In this document: positions 44,720 through 52,658 of the stretch, piece after piece
How the letters are laid out: each line of letters opens with the position of its first letter
Numbering within the stretch: the first letter of the stretch is position 1
Assembly: GCA_958295945.1 (NCBI GenBank)
Contig: OY282386.1
Span: 3,652,204 to 3,716,203, forward strand
Length of the DNA: 64,000 nucleotides
Direction: 5' to 3'
Origin: Candidatus Poribacteria bacterium
GTDB lineage: Bacteria > Poribacteria > WGA-4E > WGA-3G
Notes under the pieces: generated by a model
Told to the model about the DNA's origin: nothing
What the model saw: the letters and a program-made list of their open reading frames with translations, nothing else
Database searches by the model: none
Translations under genes and position numbers: made by a program

Positions 44720-45714
44720 CCAGTCTCCTTCTCTAACCGGGAAAACCCAAAAATTATAGCACACCCAACCAGAAAGACACATATAGTAATCATCAGATTC
44801 ATATCAATTTGAGGCAGAATATGTGCAGTATCATAGCGTTTGTCCCCAACCATCCGAAAACCACGAAACGGCCACAGACCATATAATGATCCAAACATCA
44901 GACCTATAAGAAAAGAAATTGTAAGATTACGATAGCGTTCTAAAAGAAACTTTAACAACCTTGTGAATACCAAAATTCCGAATATGCAACCAAATGCAAA
45001 AAATGTGAGAATCAATAGTTGACTGAGGAATAGTTGTGTAATTTCTCCCGACAATAATGTCGGTATACCATCCAAAAAATCCTTAATCAAGGCCAATAGT
45101 GGGAAATAGATACCGAATGCAAGCAATAAAAACGACCCACTGACCCCAGGAAGAATCATCGCTGAAATAGCAATTGCCCCACATGCAAAAAATGTGATAA
45201 TCGTAATAATCGACAGTTCTACAACTTCATCAGCTTCCGAAACTACTACCGCAGCATCCTTCTTCAACTCTTCTATGAAAACAATAACCGTCCCTGCAAC
45301 GAGCAATATGATCAGTTCACGCCAACTGAATCCACGTAACATTCGCATAGGTATGATTATAGATGTTAACACCAATCCAAAAAAGAATCCATAAGTTGCA
45401 TCATGTTGTGAATCCAATAGGTAGACTATCAACTCTGTTGATACCAACACTGCTGCAACAGCACCAACACCTAAAACTATCAGAAATCCAAAATCAATAC
45501 GACTTAGTTCTGTCCGTAATTTGTCAACAGCACTCTTTTGAAATGTCAATATCCCAAGAAGTCGTTTGACAGTTTGAAGTCCAATGTTTCGTAATGCTGT
45601 GATCAATCGCTCATAAATGCCTAAAACAAGGGCAAGCGTTCCTCCACTCATACCCGGAATAATGTTGGCAATACCTATCAAGAAACCATTAACAAATAAA
45701 CGGATTGTATTCAT
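44716..45714 (-). CDS. DUF368 polytopic membrane protein
   Basis: 332 aa with 8-10 membrane segments and the DUF368 signature GIANIIPGMSGGTLALVLGIYERLI near the N-terminus and a related MILPGVSGSFLLLAFGIY in the second half (internal repeat). DUF368 relatives include proteins implicated in undecaprenyl-phosphate recycling (PopT-type), so a polyprenyl-phosphate flippase role is a good hypothesis. It opens the minus-strand operon and is translationally coupled to nadK through a 4-base overlap. Confidence 0.85.
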   Translation of the reverse strand: MNTIRLFVNGFLIGIANIIPGMSGGTLALVLGIYERLITALRNIGLQTVKRLLGILTFQKSAVDKLRTELSRIDFGFLIVLGVGAVAAVLVSTELIVYLLDSQHDATYGFFFGLVLTSIIIPMRMLRGFSWRELIILLVAGTVIVFIEELKKDAAVVVSEADEVVELSIITIITFFACGAIAISAMILPGVSGSFLLLAFGIYFPLLALIKDFLDGIPTLLSGEITQLFLSQLLILTFFAFGCIFGILVFTRLLKFLLERYRNLTISFLIGLMFGSLYGLWPFRGFRMVGDKRYDTAHILPQIDMNLMITICVFLVGCAIIFGFSRLEKETG

Positions 45715-45875
45715 AAATTAGGTTGTACTATCTACAATCTGGAATCTACACTATTGTATGTTGACAAAAATTATACTACAAAACCATCTCTATGTCAACC
45801 GTTTATGGAACTGTCTTCACTGATACATTTGTGATTGAAGTTGTAGACTGATTATATCAGATTATATACAAATTG

Positions 45876-47330
45876 CAATACCTTCGCCAAAAAAATTGTT
45901 GAATAAATTGGGCAAATGTCCTAAAGTTATGCAAATATATTAATAAAATAACTTTGAAAGGACAATTGCCCATGCAAGTAATTATAGCACTTTTTGCAGT
46001 TTTTGCACCACATATATCTGCAACGACAGGACGCCAATTATCATGTGTTGTCCTCGCAGTGCTTGCGATGACAGGACGGGTCACCATGTTAAATATCTCT
46101 CGTTGGACATCAAAAGGCGGTAGCTACCGCACACTTCAACGCTTTTTCAACACGGTGCTGCCTTGGCCGACCCTCTTCTGGGTGTTTTTTCGCACACACC
46201 TGCTTGATCGTGAAAGCGAATATATCATCGTAGGAGACGAAACAATCAAGCCCAAAACGGGTTCAAAGACTTTTGGTTTAGACCGTTTCTTTTCTTCAAC
46301 ACATGGCAAAGCGATCCCAAGTTTGTCATTCTTAGCCGTGTCCTTAGTGAGTGTCAATGAACGGCGTTCTTATCCAATGGCTATAGAACAAATCGTCCGA
46401 GATGACACATCATCGACTTCAGCTGCCAAACAAGATGCTACCCCAAAGGACCCCTTGAAACGCCCGCGTGGACGCCCAAAAGGGAGCAAAAACCGAGATA
46501 AAACCGATGTCGTGATTATCGGTGTTTTGAAACAACTTCAAATTATGATCAAAACGCTACTGTCAAAAGTCGGAGGTGCGATCCAACTCCGGTATTTAGT
46601 GCTTGATGGATATTTTGGACATAATAACGGAGGACAAATGACAAGACAATGTGATCTCCATCTCATCTCAAAACTTCGCTCGGATGCCGCACTGTTTTGG
46701 CAACCGACAGACGAAAAAGAAGGCCCCGGACGCCCACGGCTCTACGGGGAAAGGTTCAACCCACAACAGATTGATCCGAAATATCGCATCTCTATCCAAA
46801 CCGATGGAAATATCAGAACCGACATCTATCAAGGACACCTGCGAAACCAAAAGTTCCCAGAACTTCTAAACGTCGTTTGCCTCCTCAAGACAAACTTGAA
46901 AACAAAAAAGCAATCACACATCCTATTGTTTAGTTCTGATTTAGCATTAGACGCAGAAAAGATGATTGACTATTATTCCCTTCGTTTCCAAATCGAGTTC
47001 AACTTCCGGGATGCGAAACAATATTGGGGATTGCAAGATGCTATGAATGTCAACAAAGAACCCGTGAACACTGCAGCAAATCTATCAATGTTTATGATCC
47101 ATGTCAGTGCGAAACTCATGGAAAAGGACAGATGTCAGAATCCCGAATATAGTGTATTAGATCTCAAATCGCGCTACCGAGGGCTGAAATATGTGCATGA
47201 AACATTAAAAATGCTTCCGCAAAAACCTGAACCAATTGTTATTCAGAAAATCACTGAACATCTGGGTTCAATCGGTGCTATTCATCACACACAACCCAAT
47301 CTTAACCCAGGATAATTGGCGAAGGTATTG
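45876..47330 (+). mobile_element. Complete IS4-type insertion sequence, 1455 bp
   Basis: Perfect 15-bp terminal repeats CAATACCTTCGCCAA (45876-45890; complement 47316-47330), flanked by a 6-base duplication AAATTG (45870-45875 and 47331-47336). It carries one intact transposase gene. Inserted in intergenic DNA upstream of the DUF368 operon. Confidence 0.92.
45972..47315 (+). CDS. IS4-superfamily DDE transposase
   Basis: 447 aa from the ATG at 45972 (AAAGGA upstream). Catalytic-type residues: Asp in YIIVGDETIKP, Asp in LRYLVLDGYFGHN and Glu in YYSLRFQIEFNFRDAKQYWGLQD, the Y-x-x-R-x-x-IE-F-R-DAKQ pattern of IS4-like enzymes. A Pro/Lys/Arg-rich spacer (KRPRGRPKGSKNRDK) lies between the first two. 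No interruption, so it could be active. Confidence 0.9.
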   Translation: MQVIIALFAVFAPHISATTGRQLSCVVLAVLAMTGRVTMLNISRWTSKGGSYRTLQRFFNTVLPWPTLFWVFFRTHLLDRESEYIIVGDETIKPKTGSKTFGLDRFFSSTHGKAIPSLSFLAVSLVSVNERRSYPMAIEQIVRDDTSSTSAAKQDATPKDPLKRPRGRPKGSKNRDKTDVVIIGVLKQLQIMIKTLLSKVGGAIQLRYLVLDGYFGHNNGGQMTRQCDLHLISKLRSDAALFWQPTDEKEGPGRPRLYGERFNPQQIDPKYRISIQTDGNIRTDIYQGHLRNQKFPELLNVVCLLKTNLKTKKQSHILLFSSDLALDAEKMIDYYSLRFQIEFNFRDAKQYWGLQDAMNVNKEPVNTAANLSMFMIHVSAKLMEKDRCQNPEYSVLDLKSRYRGLKYVHETLKMLPQKPEPIVIQKITEHLGSIGAIHHTQPNLNPG

Positions 47331-47336
47331 AAATTG

Positions 47337-47880
47337 ACAATCATATTCAAATTAACCGCATGTGTAAAACCATTTATTTTAACACAAAACCTTTCTTACT
47401 GGTTGGCTTTACAATGTTCCCTCCAACAGAATCTGATATGTTTAGGCAAAAATATTAACACTAACACAATGATCCTAATTGTAATAAGAGGAAAGGTGTA
47501 AAATATTCATCAATAGAAATAGGTAATCTTCAATTTATCCGACAAAGATAACTATAGCATAACACATGTAATAAATAAAGCAATAGTAAAACATGACAAT
47601 ACATAATACTGAGTCTCAGTATCGTTTATCAATAATGATATTGAGACTCATAAACACTAAATTATTTATATACTGAGTCTCAATATCATATTATAAAATT
47701 TCCACTTATGTGATAAATATATTCTTAATTGTAATGTATTATCATTTCGTTAATTATTGAAGCGATCACCTACAATTATAATTCAATCAATTTATCTAAA
47801 CAATTATGTTGACTTGTTCCCCTCATAATATGATAAACTATAAGAATATCTAAATTCATAACATAAGGATAATAGAACTG
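47337..47880 (+). other. Intergenic region upstream of the nucleoside hydrolase
   Basis: AT-rich, no gene. It holds three copies of a TGAGWCTCA-centred motif (47606-47689) and a weak promoter (TTGACT near 47810, GATAAA after 17 bases). Confidence 0.45.
47606..47689. promoter_or_regulatory. Cluster of three TGAGTCTCA-type palindromes
   Basis: Copy 1 ATACTGAGTCTCAGTAT (47606-47622) is itself a palindrome. Copy 2 ATGATATTGAGACTCA (47635-47650) and copy 3 TGAGTCTCAATATCAT (47674-47689) are exact inverted 16-mers. The arrangement looks like operators or a stem-loop, about 190 bases before the nucleoside hydrolase ATG. Confidence 0.5.
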
Positions 47881-48798
47881 ATGAACTATCCGAACCTATC
47901 TGAATCAAGACGCATAGAGATGCTACAACCCCCGCAAGGTCGTGTTAGAATGGTTCTTGACACAGATACATATAATGAAATTGACGATCAATTTGCTGTC
48001 GTTCACGCCATTCTATCACCAAAGGAACTAAACCTTGAAGCAATCTATGCTGCACCATTTCACAACAACCGTTCCACAGGACCTGAAGATGGTATGGAAA
48101 AAAGTTATGACGAGATTCTAAGACTGTTAAATTTCCTTCAGGTCAAATCAAAAAACTTTGTATACAAGGGTTCACAAGGTTTCCTCTCTAATGGTGAAAC
48201 CCCGTTACAGAGTGAAGCAGCAAGTGATATGGTTGAACGCGCTATGGATGGTTCAGATGAACCGCTATATGTCGTAGCAGTTGGTGCAATAACTAATGTC
48301 GCTTCAGCAATACTGATCGAACCTGAAATCATTAAAAAGATAGTCGTGGTATGGCTTGGAGGAAATCCGCATTACTGGTCTCATACAAGAGAATTTAACC
48401 TTGCACAGGACATACACGCCGCACGCGTAGTTCTTGATAGTGGCGTGCCATTTGTCCACCTGCCAGCACGCGGAGTTGTTTCACATCTGTTAACTACTGT
48501 ATCAGAAATGGAACGTTATGTTGAAGGACAAGGAAAAATTGGTGATTATCTGGTGCAAATATTTAAAGATTATCATAAAGACCACTTCGGTTGGTCAAAA
48601 GTAATATGGGATATGTCTGCAACAGCATATCTTGTCAATAGCAGTTGGGTACCAACGGACATAGTTCATAGTCCTATTCTGACTGATACGGCAACGTGGA
48701 GTTTTGATAACAGTCGACACCTAATGCGTGTTGCTACAAGTGTTAATCGTGATGCAATCTTCAGAGACTTATTCCAGAAGTTACAACAAGCGGAATAA
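47881..48798 (+). CDS. Inosine-uridine preferring nucleoside hydrolase family protein
   Basis: 305 aa. The calcium-binding N-terminal motif is variant DTDTYNEIDDQFAV (canonical DTDxGxDDAxA), with an extra four-residue spacing. Later motifs are ALYVVAVGAITNVASA-like (YVVAVGAITNVASAI, Asn/Thr contact) and ARVVLDSGVPFVHLPARG. It would release ribose from nucleosides in salvage. The altered DTD loop leaves specificity open. AAGGAT precedes the ATG. It converges with the dioxygenase remnant. Confidence 0.82.
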   Translation: MNYPNLSESRRIEMLQPPQGRVRMVLDTDTYNEIDDQFAVVHAILSPKELNLEAIYAAPFHNNRSTGPEDGMEKSYDEILRLLNFLQVKSKNFVYKGSQGFLSNGETPLQSEAASDMVERAMDGSDEPLYVVAVGAITNVASAILIEPEIIKKIVVVWLGGNPHYWSHTREFNLAQDIHAARVVLDSGVPFVHLPARGVVSHLLTTVSEMERYVEGQGKIGDYLVQIFKDYHKDHFGWSKVIWDMSATAYLVNSSWVPTDIVHSPILTDTATWSFDNSRHLMRVATSVNRDAIFRDLFQKLQQAE

Positions 48799-48808
48799 GC
48801 GCGTCAGA

Positions 48809-49273
48809 TTAGAAGGGCGGATGCCAGTCCTCTCCACAAATAATCTGAATCTGGTCATTAGGCTTGTAGTAATCAGTTGGGTGGTGGTTTTCTCCCATAT
48901 CGCCAAATAATCTACGTCGCCGTGGTGTCATTCGATCTAATACATGAGATGGAAGTCTATCATAGTCGTAGGGGCGGCACCACATCTGACCATAGCGAAA
49001 TGTAACACTCTTTCTAATTCGATCTGTTTGATTCGGTCCAACACCATGCCACAAAGCCCAAGGAAAAATAACTGCATCACCGGCTTCAGCCAATACCTGT
49101 ATTGCTCCTTCAGGATATGTTCCTTTTAGTAATCTCTTCTCATGAAATGCCTTCTTATGACTGCCGGGAACACACATGAAATTGGCAGAATCAGGTTTAT
49201 CAGCACTGTGCGTCAAAACCCCATGCAGATATAGATGCAGTGCTAAGTATAGCTCCTGAAAACAATTATGCAA
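48809..49273 (-). pseudogene. C-terminal fragment of a phytanoyl-CoA dioxygenase (PhyH) family protein
   Basis: Only the second half of a PhyH-type Fe(II)/2-oxoglutarate dioxygenase is present: ANFMCVPGSHKKAF (after the core strand), AGDAVIFPWALWHGVGPNQT with the distal iron-binding His, and the 2-oxoglutarate-binding Arg in RKSVTFRYG. The proximal H-x-D iron site and about 90-120 N-terminal residues are missing, so it cannot be active. A PhyH-like N-terminus occurs at 50665 on the same strand (see findings). Confidence 0.78.
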
Positions 49274-49376
49274 AATATTGCAAAGCGATAATCTGTATTA
49301 GATGGGGGAATGCACTTGTATCTGAAGGAATAGATTTGATAACGCAGAGTGATCAGTTGTAATGAGACTGAATCAA

Positions 49377-49415
49377 AAACACCTCCGATATGTTTTAATC
49401 AAATCAGAGGTGTTT
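49377..49415 (-). terminator. Intrinsic terminator of the minus-strand anchored-protein gene
   Basis: AAACACCTC-x-GAT pairs with ATC-x-GAGGTGTTT (12 bp with one mismatch). On the minus strand the stem is followed by tttttgatt. It lies 21 bases after the stop at 49436. Confidence 0.75.
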
Positions 49416-49435
49416 CTTTGTATATCACATTAGCA

Positions 49436-50068
49436 TTATGGGTTTGGATCTCCAACACGTTTGAGATGTTCGATATAAACATTCACCCAATCTCTATCAC
49501 TTTCATCATCTATCTTTTCTAATTCACGAATTGTTTTTTTGATGTCTTCAAGTGTCCCCGAAACTACAGCTCCAGGCGGTATAGGGGATTGCCTTGAATT
49601 GCGCGAATCAAAAATAGTGCCATCGTCCAACACTTTGGTATAGTGATGATCCTGATGCAGTAAATGTACAGTTGTTAAATCTGGAATTTTGCGTGCTTCA
49701 CTATCCCATACTTCGTTGACGGGTAATTCGACAGGAGTTTCATCGACATCTTCATCAATTGTGTTTTCAACAATAGTTGAATCATCGTCTTGTGTATCTG
49801 TATCGGATACAACAACTTCAGTACCATTGCCAACTTGTTTATTTTCAGTGCTCGTATTAGATGTGTCAGCAGTGGTTTGTTCTGGTTCTTCTGATTTTGA
49901 TTGATTGTTTTCCTGAACAACTTTTACATCTTCTGAAGTTGATTGATTTTGAACTTGTGATGCATCTTGCTGGCTACCATTGTAACGCGCTATTACAACA
50001 AAAAAGGTAGTGGCACAGACAAGCACAATTGCTATTAGATAATATGCGCTTTTGCGTTTGATAGTCAT
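49436..50068 (-). CDS. Single-pass membrane protein with acidic disordered linker, unknown function
   Basis: 210 aa from ATG 50068 (AAGGTG upstream). Longer frames read into the tandem repeat and are rejected. A basic N-terminus (MTIKRKS) and one membrane segment (about residues 8-26) are followed by a Ser/Thr/Gln/Glu/Asp-rich stretch of about 90 residues. A compact C-terminal part (VHLLHQDHHYTKVLDDGTIF, GAVVSGTLEDIKKTIREL) may be a small domain. Not recognised. Paired with another membrane protein gene upstream. Confidence 0.6.
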   Translation of the reverse strand: MTIKRKSAYYLIAIVLVCATTFFVVIARYNGSQQDASQVQNQSTSEDVKVVQENNQSKSEEPEQTTADTSNTSTENKQVGNGTEVVVSDTDTQDDDSTIVENTIDEDVDETPVELPVNEVWDSEARKIPDLTTVHLLHQDHHYTKVLDDGTIFDSRNSRQSPIPPGAVVSGTLEDIKKTIRELEKIDDESDRDWVNVYIEHLKRVGDPNP

Positions 50069-50095
50069 AAGTTTCACCTTATTCCTTTTATTGAT

Positions 50096-50191
50096 TGTAT
50101 GTGATATATTGTATGTGATATATTGTATGTGATATATTGTATGTGATATATTGTATGTGATATATTGTATGTGACACATATCACATACAAT
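50096..50191. repeat. 14-bp tandem repeat (five full copies plus part) ending in an inverted copy
   Basis: TGTATGTGATATAT is repeated exactly from 50096 to 50165, with a sixth partial copy (50166-50174). Then TGTATGTGA-cacata-TCACATACA forms a hairpin. It lies in the leader of the membrane-protein gene starting at 50068, downstream of the gene ending at 50207. Confidence 0.9.
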
Positions 50192-50206
50192 TAGTTCGGA
50201 TTAATT

Positions 50207-50665
50207 TTAAGAGTCATCACATGCATTATTAAACCATTCTTGAATTTTCTGATTTGTTAGCCATGATCCACCCCAGTGTACCCATTCTCCGTCATCATTT
50301 TTTTCATAATAGTGACCAGATATGGTAATTCTTTCCGAAGATCCATCAGTGCATTGCTTATTAAAACGTATGAAAACAGCACGATCAGTAGCTAAATCAT
50401 CATTAATTTGTCCCATGACAGTCTTGCCATGTCCTACGAGTTTTTTATTTGCATCAAAATAATAGTCGTAATAAACATATTGCCATACATCATCGCCATT
50501 GCTTACAGACATGAGTGGTAACAATGCTATTGCACAAAATGCGATTAAGACTATTGCAGTAATTGAAAACCTTTTAAGAACCTGTTTAAGCTGAAGATAA
50601 CCTTGTTCGTGCCAGTGTTTTCGCTGTGCATTTGATATGTAACCTATATCCATTGATTTCTCCAT
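50207..50665 (-). CDS. Membrane protein with a PhyH-like N-terminus, unknown function
   Basis: 152 aa (148 from the internal ATG at 50653). Residues about 5-30 (IGYISNAQRKHWHEQGYLQLKQVL) closely follow the N-terminal pattern of phytanoyl-CoA dioxygenases (T-x-E-Q-x-x-x-F-x-E-x-GY-L-x-x-x-x-VL), then a membrane segment (about 34-52) and a polar domain with two Cys. It is behind a consensus minus-strand promoter. The chimeric look suggests that a dioxygenase start was captured by an inserted membrane-protein gene. Confidence 0.55.
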   Translation of the reverse strand: MEKSMDIGYISNAQRKHWHEQGYLQLKQVLKRFSITAIVLIAFCAIALLPLMSVSNGDDVWQYVYYDYYFDANKKLVGHGKTVMGQINDDLATDRAVFIRFNKQCTDGSSERITISGHYYEKNDDGEWVHWGGSWLTNQKIQEWFNNACDDS

Positions 50666-50684
50666 ACTTCATTGTAATTGCAGA

Positions 50685-50714
50685 ATTATATGACATGAGA
50701 AAGTTACTGTCAAG
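50685..50714 (-). promoter_or_regulatory. Consensus sigma-70 promoter, minus strand
   Basis: TTGACA (complement of 50709-50714), 18 bases, TATAAT (complement of 50685-50690), about 20 bases upstream of the ATG at 50665. It is divergent from the promoter at 50745. Confidence 0.75.
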
Positions 50715-50744
50715 CAATTGTCAGTATGAACTTTACATACCCCT

Positions 50745-50774
50745 TGACAATCCTACAAGATTTAATATATAATA
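50745..50774 (+). promoter_or_regulatory. Consensus sigma-70 promoter of the secreted triplet
   Basis: TTGACA (50745-50750), 18 bases, TATAAT (50769-50774). It gives a leader of about 200 bases before the ATG at 50980, containing a direct repeat of atcttataagaagtaaat (about 50845-50879). Confidence 0.7.
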
Positions 50775-50979
50775 ATTTGAAGCGATAATACCAAGACAAT
50801 TATGCTATAAAAAATAACCAACCCTATTTTCTAAACTGATCTTATCTTATAAGAAGTAAATATCTTATAAGAAGTAAATTTGCAAGAAAGGTTACTTGTC
50901 CAAGAACCAGTAATATCTAACTACTTTTTCCAGATACATTGTTTGAAACAGAACTTAAATCAATAAGGAGGAATGGAAG

Positions 50980-51669
50980 ATGCATAGAATATTTTTCTCT
51001 TTTTTCACACCCTCTGTTTTAGCAATCTTGTTTGTCCTTCCTGTGAATGTCGTCTTTGCACGTGCATTTAACAATGATTTTGAAACAGGAGACTTAACAG
51101 ATTGGGAGAAAGAAGGTATAGCATTTGATTTCCAACCCACATGGGGTGACAACCCAACAGCACGTGACCGAGGACAACCTTCACAACATCAAGGGGATTG
51201 GTGGCTCGGACTGTTTGAAAAGTATCCGGGAGAAGAAAAAGCTAAAGCCCTTGGAGTGAACCCGGGTGCTACTCAAGGAGATGGTCCTCAAGGTACTCTC
51301 ACCTCAATTGAATTCAAAATTATCGGAACTTCCATGAACTTTCTTATCGGTGGAGGAACCCACCCATGGGATGATGACCCCGCACCTTGTTGTGTAAATC
51401 TTGTAATAAATGACACAGTGGAACGTACAGCTACAGGTAATAACACTGAAAGTATGAGTCGTAAAGAGTGGGATGTATCCGATTTAAAAGGCAAAGTCGC
51501 TCAACTTGTCGTCGTAGATAATAACGGTGGCGGTTGGGGGCATCCAAATTTTGATGATGTACATCAAGCAGATGCAGATGGTGAAAATATTCCGTGGGAT
51601 AGAGTCCTTGCTGTTGATGCACGCGGAAAATTGGCTGTCAGTTGGGCACAGATGAAAAAGTGCTATTAG
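50980..51669 (+). CDS. Secreted beta-sandwich protein, tandem copy 1, with KL-x3-W tail
   Basis: 229 aa; AAGGAGG precedes the ATG. The signal peptide ends near VVFA/RAFNN. The body (FETGDLTDWEKEG, NPTARDRGQPSQHQGDWWLG, GTLTSIEFKI, FLIGGG, VNLVINDTVERTATG, WDVSDLKGK-AQLVVVDNN, GGWGHPNFDD) resembles the jelly-roll module found next to or fused to GH32 fructan hydrolases and in sialidase-like proteins. No catalytic acid pair is evident. The tail is VDARGKLAVSWAQMKKCY. First of three tandem copies. Function unknown; extracellular glycan binding is plausible. Confidence 0.78.
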   Translation: MHRIFFSFFTPSVLAILFVLPVNVVFARAFNNDFETGDLTDWEKEGIAFDFQPTWGDNPTARDRGQPSQHQGDWWLGLFEKYPGEEKAKALGVNPGATQGDGPQGTLTSIEFKIIGTSMNFLIGGGTHPWDDDPAPCCVNLVINDTVERTATGNNTESMSRKEWDVSDLKGKVAQLVVVDNNGGGWGHPNFDDVHQADADGENIPWDRVLAVDARGKLAVSWAQMKKCY

Positions 51670-51736
51670 GTGATAAATCATACTGCCATCAATAACCATT
51701 ACACACCCAGAAAAAACGAGATATTCTATGTCTCAA

Positions 51737-51776
51737 GATATATTAGAGTCATGTAAGATTATGAACCGAATATATC
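51737..51776 (+). repeat. Leader hairpin before tandem copy 2 (degenerate)
   Basis: GATATATT-agag-TCAT and ATGA-accg-AATATATC form an imperfect 16-base-arm hairpin 33 bases before the ATG at 51809. It corresponds in position and sequence to the perfect hairpin before copy 3. Confidence 0.6.
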
Positions 51777-51808
51777 ATAACTATTCTAAACAAAAGGAGA
51801 TATTTCGG

Positions 51809-52519
51809 ATGAATAAATTCGCTTTTTCAATTATGATCTTTTTTCTAATCGCAATCCTGTTCATTATGTCTGTTGACATCGCTTTTGCGCGAACGTTTAA
51901 CAATGACTTTGAAACAGGAGACCTTACCGATTGGGAAAAAACGGGAACAGCATTTGATTTCCAACCAACTTGGGGTGATAACCCAACTGCTCGTAACAGA
52001 GGTCAACCCTCACAACACCAAGGCGATTGGTGGCTTGGTCTTGCTGAAAGATACCAAGGACCGGAAAAGGGCGCAGTACTCGGTCAGAATCCAGGAGATT
52101 TGGAACAGGACTCAAACGGCAACGTTGCTCCAGATGCCCCCCAAGGCACATTAACCTCTATTGAGTTCACCATTGTCGGTGAATCTATGAATTTCCTAAT
52201 GGGTGGAGGAAACCGTGCTTGGGGAGCTGCCGAACCTTGTTGTGTTAACCTTGTCATTAATGAAGAGGTCGTTAGAACAATGACCGGTAGTAACACAGAA
52301 AGTATGACACGTAGAGAGTGGGATGTAACCGACTTGAAAGGGCAAATCGCACAACTTGTCGTAGTAGATCAAAGCAGCGGTGGATGGGGGCATCCCAATT
52401 TTGACGATGTACATCAAGCTGATGCAGGTGGAGATAATATTCCATGGTCACAGGTGACTGCCGTTGACGCACGTGGAAAGTTAGCTGTCAGTTGGGCACA
52501 GATGAAGAAATACTATTAG
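51809..52519 (+). CDS. Secreted beta-sandwich protein, tandem copy 2, with KL-x3-W tail
   Basis: 236 aa from ATG 51809 (AAAGGAGA upstream; a longer start at 51728 runs through the leader hairpin). The signal peptide ends near DIAFA/RTFNN. The domain is the same as in copy 1, with the conserved double Cys (EPCCVNLVINEE) and GGWGHPNFDDVHQAD. The tail VDARGKLAVSWAQMKKYY is identical to that of copy 3 and differs by one residue from copy 1. Evidently produced by tandem duplication including the leader. Confidence 0.8.
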   Translation: MNKFAFSIMIFFLIAILFIMSVDIAFARTFNNDFETGDLTDWEKTGTAFDFQPTWGDNPTARNRGQPSQHQGDWWLGLAERYQGPEKGAVLGQNPGDLEQDSNGNVAPDAPQGTLTSIEFTIVGESMNFLMGGGNRAWGAAEPCCVNLVINEEVVRTMTGSNTESMTRREWDVTDLKGQIAQLVVVDQSSGGWGHPNFDDVHQADAGGDNIPWSQVTAVDARGKLAVSWAQMKKYY

Positions 52520-52584
52520 AGATAGACCTAACGTGCATCTATTACCATCGCATACACTGAAAAACGAGACATGCTTTGTCTTGA

Positions 52585-52624
52585 GATATATTCGGTTCAT
52601 ATAAATTCATGAACCGAATATATC
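52585..52624 (+). repeat. Leader hairpin before tandem copy 3 (perfect)
   Basis: GATATATTCGGTTCAT (52585-52600) pairs perfectly with ATGAACCGAATATATC (52609-52624) across an 8-base loop, 34 bases before the ATG at 52659. No U-tract follows, so it is more likely an intercistronic processing or stability element than a terminator. Confidence 0.7.
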
Positions 52625-52658
52625 ATAACTTTTTGCTAAACAGAAGGAGAAATGACTG

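Noticed and set aside
50069-50179. N-terminal extension of the anchored protein reading the tandem repeat as a Tyr/Ile/His-rich peptide
   Set aside because: Low-complexity peptide from the 14-bp repeat; the ATG at 50068 has AAGGTG upstream and starts directly before a typical membrane anchor.
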